From an uncultured Muribaculaceae bacterium (GTDB lineage Bacteria; Bacteroidota; Bacteroidia; Bacteroidales; Muribaculaceae), in NCBI GenBank assembly GCA_958439725.1, contig CAUBWJ010000018.1, positions 1-43,531 of the forward strand: a DNA stretch of 43,531 nt, given 5' to 3'. Within the stretch, counting starts at the first letter, position 1. Each line of letters opens with the position of its first letter. This document shows positions 23,257-32,163 of the stretch, one piece after another. The notes below the pieces were generated by a model. It saw only the letters and a program-made list of their open reading frames with translations, did not search any database and was not told the DNA's origin. The position numbers and the translations under genes were made by a program.

Positions 23257-26200
23257 ATGAAACGGTATAACCTTATCAACAACTCGCTGGGCTGGCTTTG
23301 CTTCCTGATTTCGGCCGTGTGCTATATGCTCACGCTCGAACCCACGGCAAGCTTCTGGGACTGCCCCGAATTCATTCTCCAAGGCTTTAAACTCGAAGTC
23401 GGTCACCCGCCGGGCAACCCTATCTTCATGCTCGCCGCCCGCTTCTTCGCCAACTTCGCATTCGGCGACCCCACGAAAGTGGCCCTGATGGTCAACGCCA
23501 TGTCGGGACTTCTGAGCGCCGGCACCATCCTGCTGCTCTTCTGGACCATAACGCATCTGGTGAAGCGCCTCACGGTGAGCGACGACGCCACAACGGTGAG
23601 CCCGCTGAAAATGGTGGTGATATTCGCCTCGGGATTCTGCGGCGCCATGATGTTTGCGTGGAGCGACACCTTCTGGTTCTCGGCCGTTGAGGGCGAGGTC
23701 TACGCCTTCTCGTCGTTCTGCACCGCGCTGGTGTTCTGGCTCATCCTCAAGTGGGAGAACCGCGCCGACATGCCCCACAGCGACAAATACCTGATACTGA
23801 TAGCCTACGTGATAGGCGTCTCCATAGCCGTCCATCTGCTCAACCTGCTGTGCATCCCCGCCATAGTGCTGGTGATCTACTACCGCAAATGGAGCAACAC
23901 CAACGTGAAGGGCTCCCTGATAGCGCTGCTCATCTCCTTCGCCATTGTGGCCGTGATTCTCTACGGACTCGTGCCCGGCTTCATAGAGGCGTCGCAGTAT
24001 GTGGAGCGTTTCTGCGTCAACACCCTCCACATGGGCTTCAACATGGGCGTGCTCATCTACGCCATACTCACTGTGGGCGTGTTCATCTGGGCCATCCATG
24101 AGCTCTACGCACAGCGCTCGGCGCGCCGCATACGCATATCGCTGTTCCTGGCGCTGCTCCTCTCGGGTCTGGCATTCATTGGCAGCAACCTGTGGATTTC
24201 GATACCGCTCTTTATAGCCGCCTACGTTGCAGGAGTATGGAAGGTGCGTGTGCGCATACTCACACTGGTGGCTCTGAGCACATTCGTGATTTTCATAGGC
24301 TATTCGAGCTACGCGCTGATACTCATCCGCTCGTCGGCCCACACCCCCATGAACCAGAACACGCCCGAAAACGTGTTTGCCCTCAGTTCCTACCTCAACC
24401 GCGAGCAGTACGGCGACCGTCCGCTCCTCTACGGCGAGACGTTCAATTCGCGCCCGCTCTATGAAGTGAGGGGCGAAAGCACCAATCCCGTGGTGCACGA
24501 AGGCCAGGCGCTCTATTCGCGCAAAGTCAAGGAAAACGAGAGCGAACGTGACGAATACGTGCTCACAGGCTATAAGAAGAACTACGTGATGACACCCGAG
24601 CTCAACATGGTGTTCCCGCGTATCTACTCCTCTACCCCGCCCCATCCCACCGCATATTCCGACTGGATAGGAGGTCTGCGCGGACGCGTGGTCGACGCCA
24701 CCCAGTATGTCGACGCACAGGGCAATCCCCTGCAGAAAGCGCCCCGCATCAAGCCCACATTCGGCGAAAACCTCTCATATTTCCTCAACTACCAGCTCAG
24801 CCACATGTACTGGCGCTACTTCCTGTGGAACTTCGCAGGCCGCCAGAACGACATACAGGGCAACGGCGAGGTGAATCAGGGCAACTGGATATCAGGCATA
24901 CCCTTCATTGACAATCCCCGCCTGGGCGACCAGTCGCTGCTCCCCGACGAGCAGGGCAAAGGCAACGCCGGACACAACGTGTTCTATCTCCTGCCGCTCA
25001 TCATGGGCATAATAGGCCTCGGATGGCAGGCGTTCACCTCCAAGAGAGGCATAGAGCAGTTCTGGGTGGTGTTCTTCCTCTTCTTCATGACGGGAATAGC
25101 CATAGTGCTCTACCTCAACCAGCCCCCGGCACAGCCGCGTGAGCGCGACTACGCATTCGCCGGTTCATTCTATGCCTACGCCATCTGGGTGGGTATGGGC
25201 GTGGCCGGACTCTGGCGCCTGATTCTCGCCCTGTGCAAGAAGAAAAAGGGTAGCGTGGAAGAAGCCACCGACGAGCCCGAAAAAGGCACCGCTCCCTATC
25301 GCCGCTCCCTGACTGCAGCCGTGATAGCTGCAGTGGTGGGTGTGTTCGTGCCCCTGCAGGTGGTAAGCCAGACCTGGGACGACCACGACCGTTCGGGACG
25401 CTATGCCGCCCGCGACTTCGGATTCAACTACCTCAACTCTCTCGACCCCAACGCCATAATATTCACCAACGGCGACAACGACACCTTCCCGCTGTGGTAT
25501 GCACAGGAAGTGGAAGGAGTGCGCACCGACGTGAAAGTGGTGAACCTCTCCTACCTCACCACCGACTGGTATGCCGACCAGATACGCCGCCCGAGCTACG
25601 ACTCTCCCGGCATAGAGATGCAGGCACAGCCAAAGGATTACGCCTACGACCGCGCCCAGTTCATGTACATAATCCAGCCCGACACCATGCCGGTGAACGC
25701 TCTGTCGGCCCTGCGCCACGCCTATTCGCCCGAAGCCCGCGCCAACGCATGGAAGCTTCCCGAATTCCGCTATCCGGTGATGTACGTTCCCGTTGACACC
25801 GCCGCAATGGTAAAGGCAGGACGCATCACACCCGCCGAGGCCAAGGCCGCCGAAGCCGTCATCCCCATCGACATGCTCCACAATCCCACCGCTGCGGGCG
25901 AGGGAGGTCTGCGCCAGAACGCGCTCCTGTCCATCGACATGCTCGCCACCTCGGCCGCAAACGGCTGGAACCGCCCGATATACTTCGCAATGACTGTGCC
26001 CGACAGCTACTATCTGGGCCTCTCGCCTTACCTGCGCAACACGGGTATGGCCTACGAGGTGAGCCCGCTGCGCGAAAGCTCCGGACAGACCGGCGTGAAC
26101 ACCGACAAGATGTATCAGAACATCACCGAGAAATTCGCGTGGGGAGGCCTGGACAAAGTCACCGCACCCGGCCAGATATATCTCGACGAGACCGTAAGGC

Positions 26201-26814
26201 GTATGGTGACCACCGTGCGCTCCTCGATGGTCGACCTTGCCACAGCGCTCATCAACGAGGCTGTGGGAGCCGAGCAGGCGCTCCACAACGATTCCACGGA
26301 GCATAACCTCACCGAGGCCGAGCGTCAGCGCTATACCGACTACAAGAACGACCGCTACACAAAGGCCCGCAACACTCTGGAACTCATGCGCCAGAAGCTG
26401 CCTGAGAACGCAATGCCGTTCGCCCTCCAGATTGCCGACCAGACCGCGCAGCTCTACCAGCGTCTGGGAGCCGCCACCGGCAACGAGGCCGACACAAAGA
26501 CCGCTCTCGACATGATCAAGCATCAGATCGACCGCTATGCGAAAAACGTGGTCTACTACCAGAGCCTGTCGCCGAGCCAGTATGCGTCACTTCCGAACCT
26601 CGACCAGTATATCGACCGCTACCACTTCATGGACCTCATTGACGACTACGGCTATGCCGGAGGCGACATAGAGGCGCTGGAGAAGGAGCTTACCCTCGCC
26701 GGAGTCAATCTCCAGAGGCAGGTGTCGTTCCGTCAGGCCATAATGCAGCAGCAGTACGGCTCGGGGGCCGAGGCCGCTCCCGCAGCCTCTGATGCCACCG
26801 AACCAGCTGAATAA
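23257..26814 (+). CDS. DUF2723 membrane protein (glycosyltransferase family 117-like)
   Basis: A large inner-membrane protein, 1185 residues from ATG 23257. The N-terminal domain starts MKRYNLINNSLGWLCFLISA and holds the family motif EPTASFWDCPEFI at about residue 28, with an Asp and Glu placed as in GT-C-fold transferases such as protein O-mannosyltransferases. About a dozen hydrophobic segments follow, including DYAFAGSFYAYAIW. The last 500 or so residues are soluble and contain NGDNDTFPLWYAQEVEGVRTDV and a helical C-terminal part. It probably glycosylates exported proteins or lipids, but no substrate can be read. The longer open frame from 23155 adds 34 residues of no family match. A polysaccharide deacetylase follows 15 bp on. 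Confidence 0.85.
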   Translation: MKRYNLINNSLGWLCFLISAVCYMLTLEPTASFWDCPEFILQGFKLEVGHPPGNPIFMLAARFFANFAFGDPTKVALMVNAMSGLLSAGTILLLFWTITHLVKRLTVSDDATTVSPLKMVVIFASGFCGAMMFAWSDTFWFSAVEGEVYAFSSFCTALVFWLILKWENRADMPHSDKYLILIAYVIGVSIAVHLLNLLCIPAIVLVIYYRKWSNTNVKGSLIALLISFAIVAVILYGLVPGFIEASQYVERFCVNTLHMGFNMGVLIYAILTVGVFIWAIHELYAQRSARRIRISLFLALLLSGLAFIGSNLWISIPLFIAAYVAGVWKVRVRILTLVALSTFVIFIGYSSYALILIRSSAHTPMNQNTPENVFALSSYLNREQYGDRPLLYGETFNSRPLYEVRGESTNPVVHEGQALYSRKVKENESERDEYVLTGYKKNYVMTPELNMVFPRIYSSTPPHPTAYSDWIGGLRGRVVDATQYVDAQGNPLQKAPRIKPTFGENLSYFLNYQLSHMYWRYFLWNFAGRQNDIQGNGEVNQGNWISGIPFIDNPRLGDQSLLPDEQGKGNAGHNVFYLLPLIMGIIGLGWQAFTSKRGIEQFWVVFFLFFMTGIAIVLYLNQPPAQPRERDYAFAGSFYAYAIWVGMGVAGLWRLILALCKKKKGSVEEATDEPEKGTAPYRRSLTAAVIAAVVGVFVPLQVVSQTWDDHDRSGRYAARDFGFNYLNSLDPNAIIFTNGDNDTFPLWYAQEVEGVRTDVKVVNLSYLTTDWYADQIRRPSYDSPGIEMQAQPKDYAYDRAQFMYIIQPDTMPVNALSALRHAYSPEARANAWKLPEFRYPVMYVPVDTAAMVKAGRITPAEAKAAEAVIPIDMLHNPTAAGEGGLRQNALLSIDMLATSAANGWNRPIYFAMTVPDSYYLGLSPYLRNTGMAYEVSPLRESSGQTGVNTDKMYQNITEKFAWGGLDKVTAPGQIYLDETVRRMVTTVRSSMVDLATALINEAVGAEQALHNDSTEHNLTEAERQRYTDYKNDRYTKARNTLELMRQKLPENAMPFALQIADQTAQLYQRLGAATGNEADTKTALDMIKHQIDRYAKNVVYYQSLSPSQYASLPNLDQYIDRYHFMDLIDDYGYAGGDIEALEKELTLAGVNLQRQVSFRQAIMQQQYGSGAEAAPAASDATEPAE

Positions 26815-26829
26815 AAGCCGGCTCCCGAC

Positions 26830-27447
26830 ATGCTGATAGAACGCCCTCCCCTGCTTTACCGCCTGCTTTTCCCCGAGGCTATATGGCGCTTCAAGAAAAG
26901 AGGCCGCAAGGTGGTGTATCTCACCTTCGACGACGGCCCCATCCCCGAGGTCACGCCGTGGGTGCTCGACACCCTCGACCGCTACCGCATAAAAGCCACA
27001 TTTTTCATGGTCGGCGAGAACGTGTGCCGCAACCCGGAACTGTTGGAGGAGATAAAAAAGCGCGGCCACAGCTGGGGCAACCACACCATGCACCATATTC
27101 AGGGCATGAAAGTGCGCTCGGTCAATTATCTGCGCGACCTCAACGCGGCCCACACCGTGATACAGAGTTCTCTTTTCCGCCCTCCCCACGGCATAATCCG
27201 CTGGGCGCAGGCCAAGGTGATAAAGAACCACTACAACATAGTGATGTACGACCTTGTGACGCGCGACTACAGCCGCAAACTCTCGCCCGACCAGGTGTTT
27301 GAAAACGTGCGCCGCTACGCCCGCAACGGTTCCATAATCGTGTTTCACGACTCCCTGAAGGCCCGTAAAAACATTATGGCCACACTTCCACGCGCCATAG
27401 AATGGCTTCAGTCAGAAGGCTATGAATTCGCCCGTCTCCCCATGTGA
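26830..27447 (+). CDS. Polysaccharide deacetylase (NodB-type)
   Basis: Predicted metal-dependent N- or O-deacetylase of the carbohydrate esterase 4 family, 205 residues. The motifs are in order: TFDDGP at residues 32-37 with the catalytic Asp and metal Asp, HTMHH with the two metal histidines, RPPHG with the substrate arginine, and a late His in VFHDS. No signal peptide is evident; the short N-terminus IERPPLLYRLLFPEAIWRF may be membrane-associated. Its stop overlaps an upstream ATG of queG by 26 bp, although queG more likely starts at 27467. Confidence 0.9.
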   Translation: MLIERPPLLYRLLFPEAIWRFKKRGRKVVYLTFDDGPIPEVTPWVLDTLDRYRIKATFFMVGENVCRNPELLEEIKKRGHSWGNHTMHHIQGMKVRSVNYLRDLNAAHTVIQSSLFRPPHGIIRWAQAKVIKNHYNIVMYDLVTRDYSRKLSPDQVFENVRRYARNGSIIVFHDSLKARKNIMATLPRAIEWLQSEGYEFARLPM

Positions 27448-27466
27448 CGGAGGCCCCGCTCCGCTT

Positions 27467-28408
27467 ATGTCGGCCGAGAAATTCGCAGCCGGACTTCTGC
27501 CCGGACTTCTGAAAGAGGCCGGAGTGGCCGCATGGGGAATCGCCGACTGTTCCCACGGGGTGGATGATGCCGATACCGCGGCCTACACGCGCTGGATAGA
27601 AAGCGGCTGTCACGCCGGTATGGACTACATGGCCCGTAACCGCGACGTGCGCACCACCCCGGTCCTTCTGCTCCCGGGGGCGCGCGCCATGATATGCTGC
27701 GCCTTCGCCTACGAGCCACCGCGACCGGGGGCCGTGATAGCTGCCTACGCCTTAGGGACGGACTACCACGAGGTAATCCGCTCGCGCCTTGGCGCCGTGG
27801 CCCGAGCCATGGAGGAAGCTACGGGCTGTGCAACGCGTGTGTGTGTTGACACCGCTCCTCTGCGCGAACGCTACTGGGCCTCGAAATGCGGCGTGGGGTT
27901 CCGCGGCCTTAACGGCCATCTGATAGTACCCGGCAAAGGCTCCTACATGCTGCTGGGCGAGATACTTGCCACCGCGCCACTCCCCTCCACTCCGGCCCTC
28001 GAGGGCGACTGCGGCCTGTGCCGCCGCTGCCTGGCGGCCTGTCCGGCAGGCGCCCTGCAGCCCGACGGCACCGTGGACGCGCGCCGATGCCTGAGCTACC
28101 TCACAATCGAGCACCGCGGGCCGCTGCCGGAAGGCACCGACCTTCACGGGCGCCTGTATGGCTGCGACGCCTGCGCCATGGCGTGTCCCCACAATGCGTG
28201 CCCCACAGCCTCGGAAACGCTTCCCGAACTGCGTCCCCGCCCCGCCGTCGCAGCCCTGACCGCCCGTGAAGCTGCCAGCATGACCCAGGAACAATTCTCC
28301 GCTATCTTCACCCATTCGGCCATAAAACGCGCCAAACTCGCCGGGCTGCAGCGCAACGCCTGTGCCCTTATGGCAACACAATTGGGACATTTGAAGAAAA
28401 ATGAGTAA
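27467..28408 (+). CDS. queG: Epoxyqueuosine reductase
   Basis: Reduces epoxyqueuosine to queuosine at tRNA position 34, using cobalamin and two 4Fe-4S clusters. The C-terminal part has both ferredoxin-like cysteine sets: CGLCRRCLAACP and CDACAMACPHNACP. The N-terminal domain has KFAAGLLPGLLKEAGVAAWGI, a corrinoid-binding region and RERYWASKCGVGFRGLNG. From ATG 27467 it has 313 residues; an earlier ATG at 27422 would overlap the deacetylase by 26 bp. The order DUF2723-deacetylase-queG is on one strand with short gaps and is probably one transcript. Confidence 0.92.
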   Translation: MSAEKFAAGLLPGLLKEAGVAAWGIADCSHGVDDADTAAYTRWIESGCHAGMDYMARNRDVRTTPVLLLPGARAMICCAFAYEPPRPGAVIAAYALGTDYHEVIRSRLGAVARAMEEATGCATRVCVDTAPLRERYWASKCGVGFRGLNGHLIVPGKGSYMLLGEILATAPLPSTPALEGDCGLCRRCLAACPAGALQPDGTVDARRCLSYLTIEHRGPLPEGTDLHGRLYGCDACAMACPHNACPTASETLPELRPRPAVAALTAREAASMTQEQFSAIFTHSAIKRAKLAGLQRNACALMATQLGHLKKNE

Positions 28409-28413
28409 TTTAG
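28381..28413 (+). promoter_or_regulatory. pdxA promoter candidate
   Basis: ATTG (28381-28384), 21 bp, then TAATTTAG (28406-28413), each one mismatch from the Bacteroidetes consensus. It overlaps the queG 3' end. A GCCGTG/CACGGC hairpin with a GCAT loop (28425-28440) would lie at the very 5' end of the message. Confidence 0.4.
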
Positions 28414-28475
28414 CGGGCTGATACGCCGTGGCATCACGGCCGGCGCGTCACCACCCACTTCAAGATATACACCCC

Positions 28476-29582
28476 ATGTCAGATAAAAAATTCAAAATAG
28501 GAATCACACATGGCGACACAAACGGCATAGGCTACGAAGTAATCCTCAAGGCTCTTGAGGACAACCGGCTGCTCGAACTCTGCACCCCGGTGGTCTACGG
28601 ATCGGCCAAAGCCGCGGCCTTCTACCGCAAGACGGCCCAGCTCCAGCCAGTGACTTTCACCCAGATAACAGATGCCTCAAACGCCAAAAACGGCGAATAC
28701 AGCATAATAAACGTGGTTGACGAATCGCTCCACATAGAGCCGGGAGTGGAATCGCCCGAAGCCGGAAAAGCGGCCTTCGCAGCCCTGGAGCGCGCCGTGG
28801 CCGACCTCCGCGCCGGTAAAATCGACGCTCTCGTCACAGCCCCCATCAACAAATACAACATCCAGAGCCCCGAATTCACCTTTCCGGGCCACACCGAATA
28901 TCTGGAAAGCTCCCTGGCCGACGACGAATGCCCCCGGGCGCTGATGATTCTCTGCACCGACATTCTGCGCGTGGCCCTGGTGACAATCCATACACCGATT
29001 TCAGGTGTACCCTCAAAAGTCACACGCGAAAGCGTGCTTGAGAAAATCAGGGACTTCAATCTGTCGCTCACCAAGGACTTCGGGTGCCACCGTCCGCGCA
29101 TCGCCGTGCTCTCCCTCAATCCCCACAACGGCGAAGGAGGCCTGATGGGAAGCGAGGAAAGCAACGCGATATCTCCCGCCATAGCCGACGCGCAGGCCGA
29201 GAAAATCAATGCATTCGGCCCGTATGCCTCCGACGGGTTCTTCGGCAACGGCCTCTTCAGGAAATTCGACGGCGTGCTGGCAATGTATCACGACCAGGGC
29301 CTTGCGCCCTTCAAGACACTCGCGATGGACGCCGGTGTGAATCTCACCGCCGGACTCCCCTACGTGCGCACGTCGCCCGACCACGGCACCGGCTACGACA
29401 TAGCCGGACGCGGCGAGGCCGACGGCGAATCCATGCGTCAGGCCATCTACCGCGCCATCGACGTGCTCCGCTGCCGCCGCAGCCACCGCGCAGCCACCGC
29501 CAATCCCCTCAAAAAACAATATTTCGAGAAAAACAAAAAAGACAACGTGGTTCTCGATCTCACTAAATCCGACACTGACTGA
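28476..29582 (+). CDS. pdxA: 4-hydroxythreonine-4-phosphate dehydrogenase
   Basis: NAD-dependent oxidation and decarboxylation of 4-phosphohydroxythreonine, giving the amine used by PdxJ in vitamin B6 synthesis. From ATG 28476 it has 368 residues. THGDTNGIGYEVILKAL is the N-terminal signature; metal ligands are the His of FPGHTEYL, the His of MYHDQGLAPFK and the His of TSPDHGTGYDIAGRGEAD. The open frame reaches back to a GTG at 28428 without similarity. The TGA overlaps the ATG of the next gene (TGATG at 29580), so this vitamin B6 gene is translationally coupled to the inositol-lipid cluster. Confidence 0.95.
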   Translation: MSDKKFKIGITHGDTNGIGYEVILKALEDNRLLELCTPVVYGSAKAAAFYRKTAQLQPVTFTQITDASNAKNGEYSIINVVDESLHIEPGVESPEAGKAAFAALERAVADLRAGKIDALVTAPINKYNIQSPEFTFPGHTEYLESSLADDECPRALMILCTDILRVALVTIHTPISGVPSKVTRESVLEKIRDFNLSLTKDFGCHRPRIAVLSLNPHNGEGGLMGSEESNAISPAIADAQAEKINAFGPYASDGFFGNGLFRKFDGVLAMYHDQGLAPFKTLAMDAGVNLTAGLPYVRTSPDHGTGYDIAGRGEADGESMRQAIYRAIDVLRCRRSHRAATANPLKKQYFEKNKKDNVVLDLTKSDTD

Positions 29583-30289
29583 TGAACTATGCCATTATAG
29601 CGGCCGGAGAAGGCTCGCGACTCCAGCAGGAAGGCGTGGCGCTTCCCAAACCGCTCGTCACGCTGGGCGGAACGCCCATGATAAAAAGGCTCATAGATAT
29701 TTTCATGGACTGCGAGCCGGAATCGCTCAGCATCATCGTCAACGAACAGATGACACAGGTGCGCGAATATCTCGAAAGCCTCACGCTTCCCGTGCCTTTC
29801 AGACTGGTGGTGAAATCCACCCCCAGCTCCATGCACAGCTTCTACGAGGTGAGCCGCCACTTCGCCGACATGGGCAAATTCTGTCTCACGACAGTAGACA
29901 CAATATTCCGCCCCGACGAATTCAAAAAATACATAAAAGCCTTCAGCGACGACAACAGCGCCGACGGCTACATGGCCGTGACATCGTTTATCGACGACGA
30001 GAAGCCGCTGTATATCGACGTTGACGCCGCCGACCGCATCACCGCTTTCCGCGACAAGCCCTGGCCCGGCGTGAAATACATCTCCGGAGGCATCTACGGC
30101 CTGACCCCTCCGGCGCTCGAGGTGCTCCGCAACTGCATTGACGGCGGCGTGGAGCGCATGCGCAACTATCAGCGCGCCCTCGTGGACGCCGGTCTCGATC
30201 TCAAGGCCTATCCATTCCATAAGATAATAGACGTGGACCACGCCGGCGACATAGAGACCGCCGAACGGTTCCTCGGCTACCGTCAGTGA
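29582..30289 (+). CDS. Nucleotidyltransferase (sugar/polyol phosphate type) of the inositol-lipid cluster
   Basis: A 235-residue single-domain NTP transferase. AAGEGSRL (residues 7-14) is the nucleotide-binding loop, PKPL at 22-25 holds the catalytic lysine, and D106 in TTVDTIF is the likely metal Asp. Such enzymes join a phosphorylated sugar or polyol to an NTP. Position in an inositol-lipid cluster suggests CDP- or UDP-inositol formation, comparable to inositol-1-phosphate cytidylyltransferase of di-inositol-phosphate makers, but this is inference. Start overlaps the pdxA stop by one base. A 63-bp gap precedes the ATP-grasp gene. Confidence 0.8.
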   Translation: MNYAIIAAGEGSRLQQEGVALPKPLVTLGGTPMIKRLIDIFMDCEPESLSIIVNEQMTQVREYLESLTLPVPFRLVVKSTPSSMHSFYEVSRHFADMGKFCLTTVDTIFRPDEFKKYIKAFSDDNSADGYMAVTSFIDDEKPLYIDVDAADRITAFRDKPWPGVKYISGGIYGLTPPALEVLRNCIDGGVERMRNYQRALVDAGLDLKAYPFHKIIDVDHAGDIETAERFLGYRQ

Positions 30290-30352
30290 GGCCCAGCCTC
30301 CTGGCATCCAATCCATCAATCATATCACATCCACAGAATCAAACCCTTAGCA

Positions 30353-31216
30353 ATGGCTGAAATAAAGATAGCCGGAATAATGAGAGCCGGCGCATACTCC
30401 CCCAACCACATAGGCAACGACGCGGCCATATTCAACATCATGGCCGATCAGCTGCGCAAACGCGGCTACGAGGTGAACACCTATTCGGAGGAACAGCTCA
30501 ACGCCGGATGCGTGAAAGAACGCATAATAGTCAATATGTGCCGCGAGCAGCGCTCAATAGCACGCCTGCAGCAGCTCGAGGACGACGGAGCCCTGGTGAT
30601 AAACTCGGGCTACGGCATCGAGAACTGTACCCGCGAGCGAATGACACGCATCCTCCTGGGCAACGGAATCCCTTACCCAGAGAGCCTTATGGTCAACACC
30701 GACGAGGCCGTGAAGGACGCCATAGAGAAAGCCGGATTCACTTCCTGCTGGATAAAGCGAGGCGATTTCCACGCCATGCACAAAGAGGACGTGAGCTACG
30801 TGCGTCACCCCGAGGAGGCCCAGGAAGTGCTTCAGGAATACTTCCTGCGAGGCATACGCCGCGCCGTGATAAACCGCCATCTGCCCGGCGACCTCATAAA
30901 ATTCTATTCCGTGCGCGGCACCCCGTTCTTCTACTGGTTCTACCCCTTCGACGAGGGCCACAGCAAATATGGCGCCGAGGCCATCAACGGCAAATCCAAG
31001 GGAATCCCCTTCGACAAGGACTACCTGCGCAAAATCTGCGCCGACGCCGCCGAGGCGCTGGATGTGGTGGTGTATGGAGGCGACTGCATAATCTCGCCCG
31101 AGGGTGACATCCGCATAATCGACTTCAACGACTGGCCAAGCTTCGCGCCGTGCCGCAACGAGGCAGGCCCCTTTATAGCCAAGGCCATAATCAAAGCAAT
31201 AAAGGAAAGAAACTGA
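30353..31216 (+). CDS. ATP-grasp-fold protein in the inositol-lipid cluster
   Basis: A 287-residue protein whose C-terminal half has ATP-grasp features: CWIKRGDFH with a nucleotide-binding lysine, VINRHLPGDLIKFY, then VYGGDCIISPEGDIRIIDFNDWPSF, with the metal-binding Asp and Asn of the terminal DFND motif. N-terminal features (NDAAIFNIMADQLRKRGYEV) suggest the preceding Rossmann-like domain. Known ATP-grasp members include peptide ligases and inositol 1,3,4-trisphosphate kinase, so a kinase or ligase acting on an inositol phosphate is possible but unproven. It sits 8 bp before the phosphatidyltransferase. No product is assigned. Confidence 0.7.
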   Translation: MAEIKIAGIMRAGAYSPNHIGNDAAIFNIMADQLRKRGYEVNTYSEEQLNAGCVKERIIVNMCREQRSIARLQQLEDDGALVINSGYGIENCTRERMTRILLGNGIPYPESLMVNTDEAVKDAIEKAGFTSCWIKRGDFHAMHKEDVSYVRHPEEAQEVLQEYFLRGIRRAVINRHLPGDLIKFYSVRGTPFFYWFYPFDEGHSKYGAEAINGKSKGIPFDKDYLRKICADAAEALDVVVYGGDCIISPEGDIRIIDFNDWPSFAPCRNEAGPFIAKAIIKAIKERN

Positions 31217-31224
31217 AACAGACC

Positions 31225-32163
31225 ATGGAACAGACAGGACAATCAAACTTCAAGGCATCGCTTAAATCGCTCGACACCGAAGAAGGAATAGATCTCGCCT
31301 TCTACCGTCCCATAGGATATGCATGGGCATGTCTCGCCAAAAAACTCGGCGTCACCCCCAATGCCATCACCATAGCCTCGATATTCCTGGGAATAGGCGC
31401 CGGAGTGGCGTTCTATTTCTCCAATATCTGGATAAACGTCGTGGGAATGATTCTGCTCATCTGGGCCAATTCTTTCGACAGCGCCGACGGCCAGCTGGCA
31501 CGCATGACCCATCAGTATTCACGCCTGGGCCGTATTCTCGACGGCCTGAGCGGCGACATGTGGTTCGCCACAATCTATGTGGCGATATGCCTGCGCGAGA
31601 ACGTCACCTCCGACTTCTTCAGCCAGCACCACTGGGTGATATGGGTTGTGGCCGTAGTGACCGGAATATGCCATGCCAAACAGGCTGCCATGGCCGACTA
31701 TTACCGCCAGTTCCACCTCTATTTCCTCAAAGGCGAGGAAGGGAGCGAGCTTGAATCATCGGCCATGCTCCGCGACAAACTGGCCCAGCTGAGCTGGAAG
31801 CGCAACTTCTGGCAGAAGCTCACACTCACCGTCTACACAAATTATACCGTGAACCAGGAGGCATGGACGCCGGCCATGCAGGGCCTTCGCGCCGAACTCC
31901 GCCGCCGTTTCCCCACCGGACGCGTGCCGCAGAGCTTCCGCGACGCATTCCGTGCAAAGAGCCTGCCGCTGATGAAATACACAAACATACTCTCCTTCAA
32001 CTGGCGCACCATAGCACTGTTCACGTCGCTGTTCCTGACAATGCCCTGGCTCTACTTCGCGTTCGAACTCACGGTGCTCAACATACTGCTGGTCTACATG
32101 GTGGTGCGCCACGAAAAGATATGCCGCAAATTCACCTCAGAACTCAAAGATGGAAAATACTGA
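31225..32163 (+). CDS. CDP-alcohol phosphatidyltransferase, probable phosphatidylinositol-phosphate synthase
   Basis: Membrane enzyme of 312 residues that would join inositol phosphate to the phosphatidyl group of a CDP-lipid. The CDP-alcohol signature is D85-x2-D88-G89-x2-A92-R93-x8-G102-x3-D106, but the last Asp of the usual D-x3-D is displaced: residue 110 is Gly and the Asp is at 111. There are several hydrophobic segments (about 48-83, 115-160 and near the C-terminus). It is longer than the usual 200-residue members, with a soluble insert and tail. ATG at 31225 is chosen; the open frame goes back into the previous gene. It overlaps the HAD gene by 14 bp. Substrate is inferred from the cluster. 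Confidence 0.82.
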   Translation: MEQTGQSNFKASLKSLDTEEGIDLAFYRPIGYAWACLAKKLGVTPNAITIASIFLGIGAGVAFYFSNIWINVVGMILLIWANSFDSADGQLARMTHQYSRLGRILDGLSGDMWFATIYVAICLRENVTSDFFSQHHWVIWVVAVVTGICHAKQAAMADYYRQFHLYFLKGEEGSELESSAMLRDKLAQLSWKRNFWQKLTLTVYTNYTVNQEAWTPAMQGLRAELRRRFPTGRVPQSFRDAFRAKSLPLMKYTNILSFNWRTIALFTSLFLTMPWLYFAFELTVLNILLVYMVVRHEKICRKFTSELKDGKY

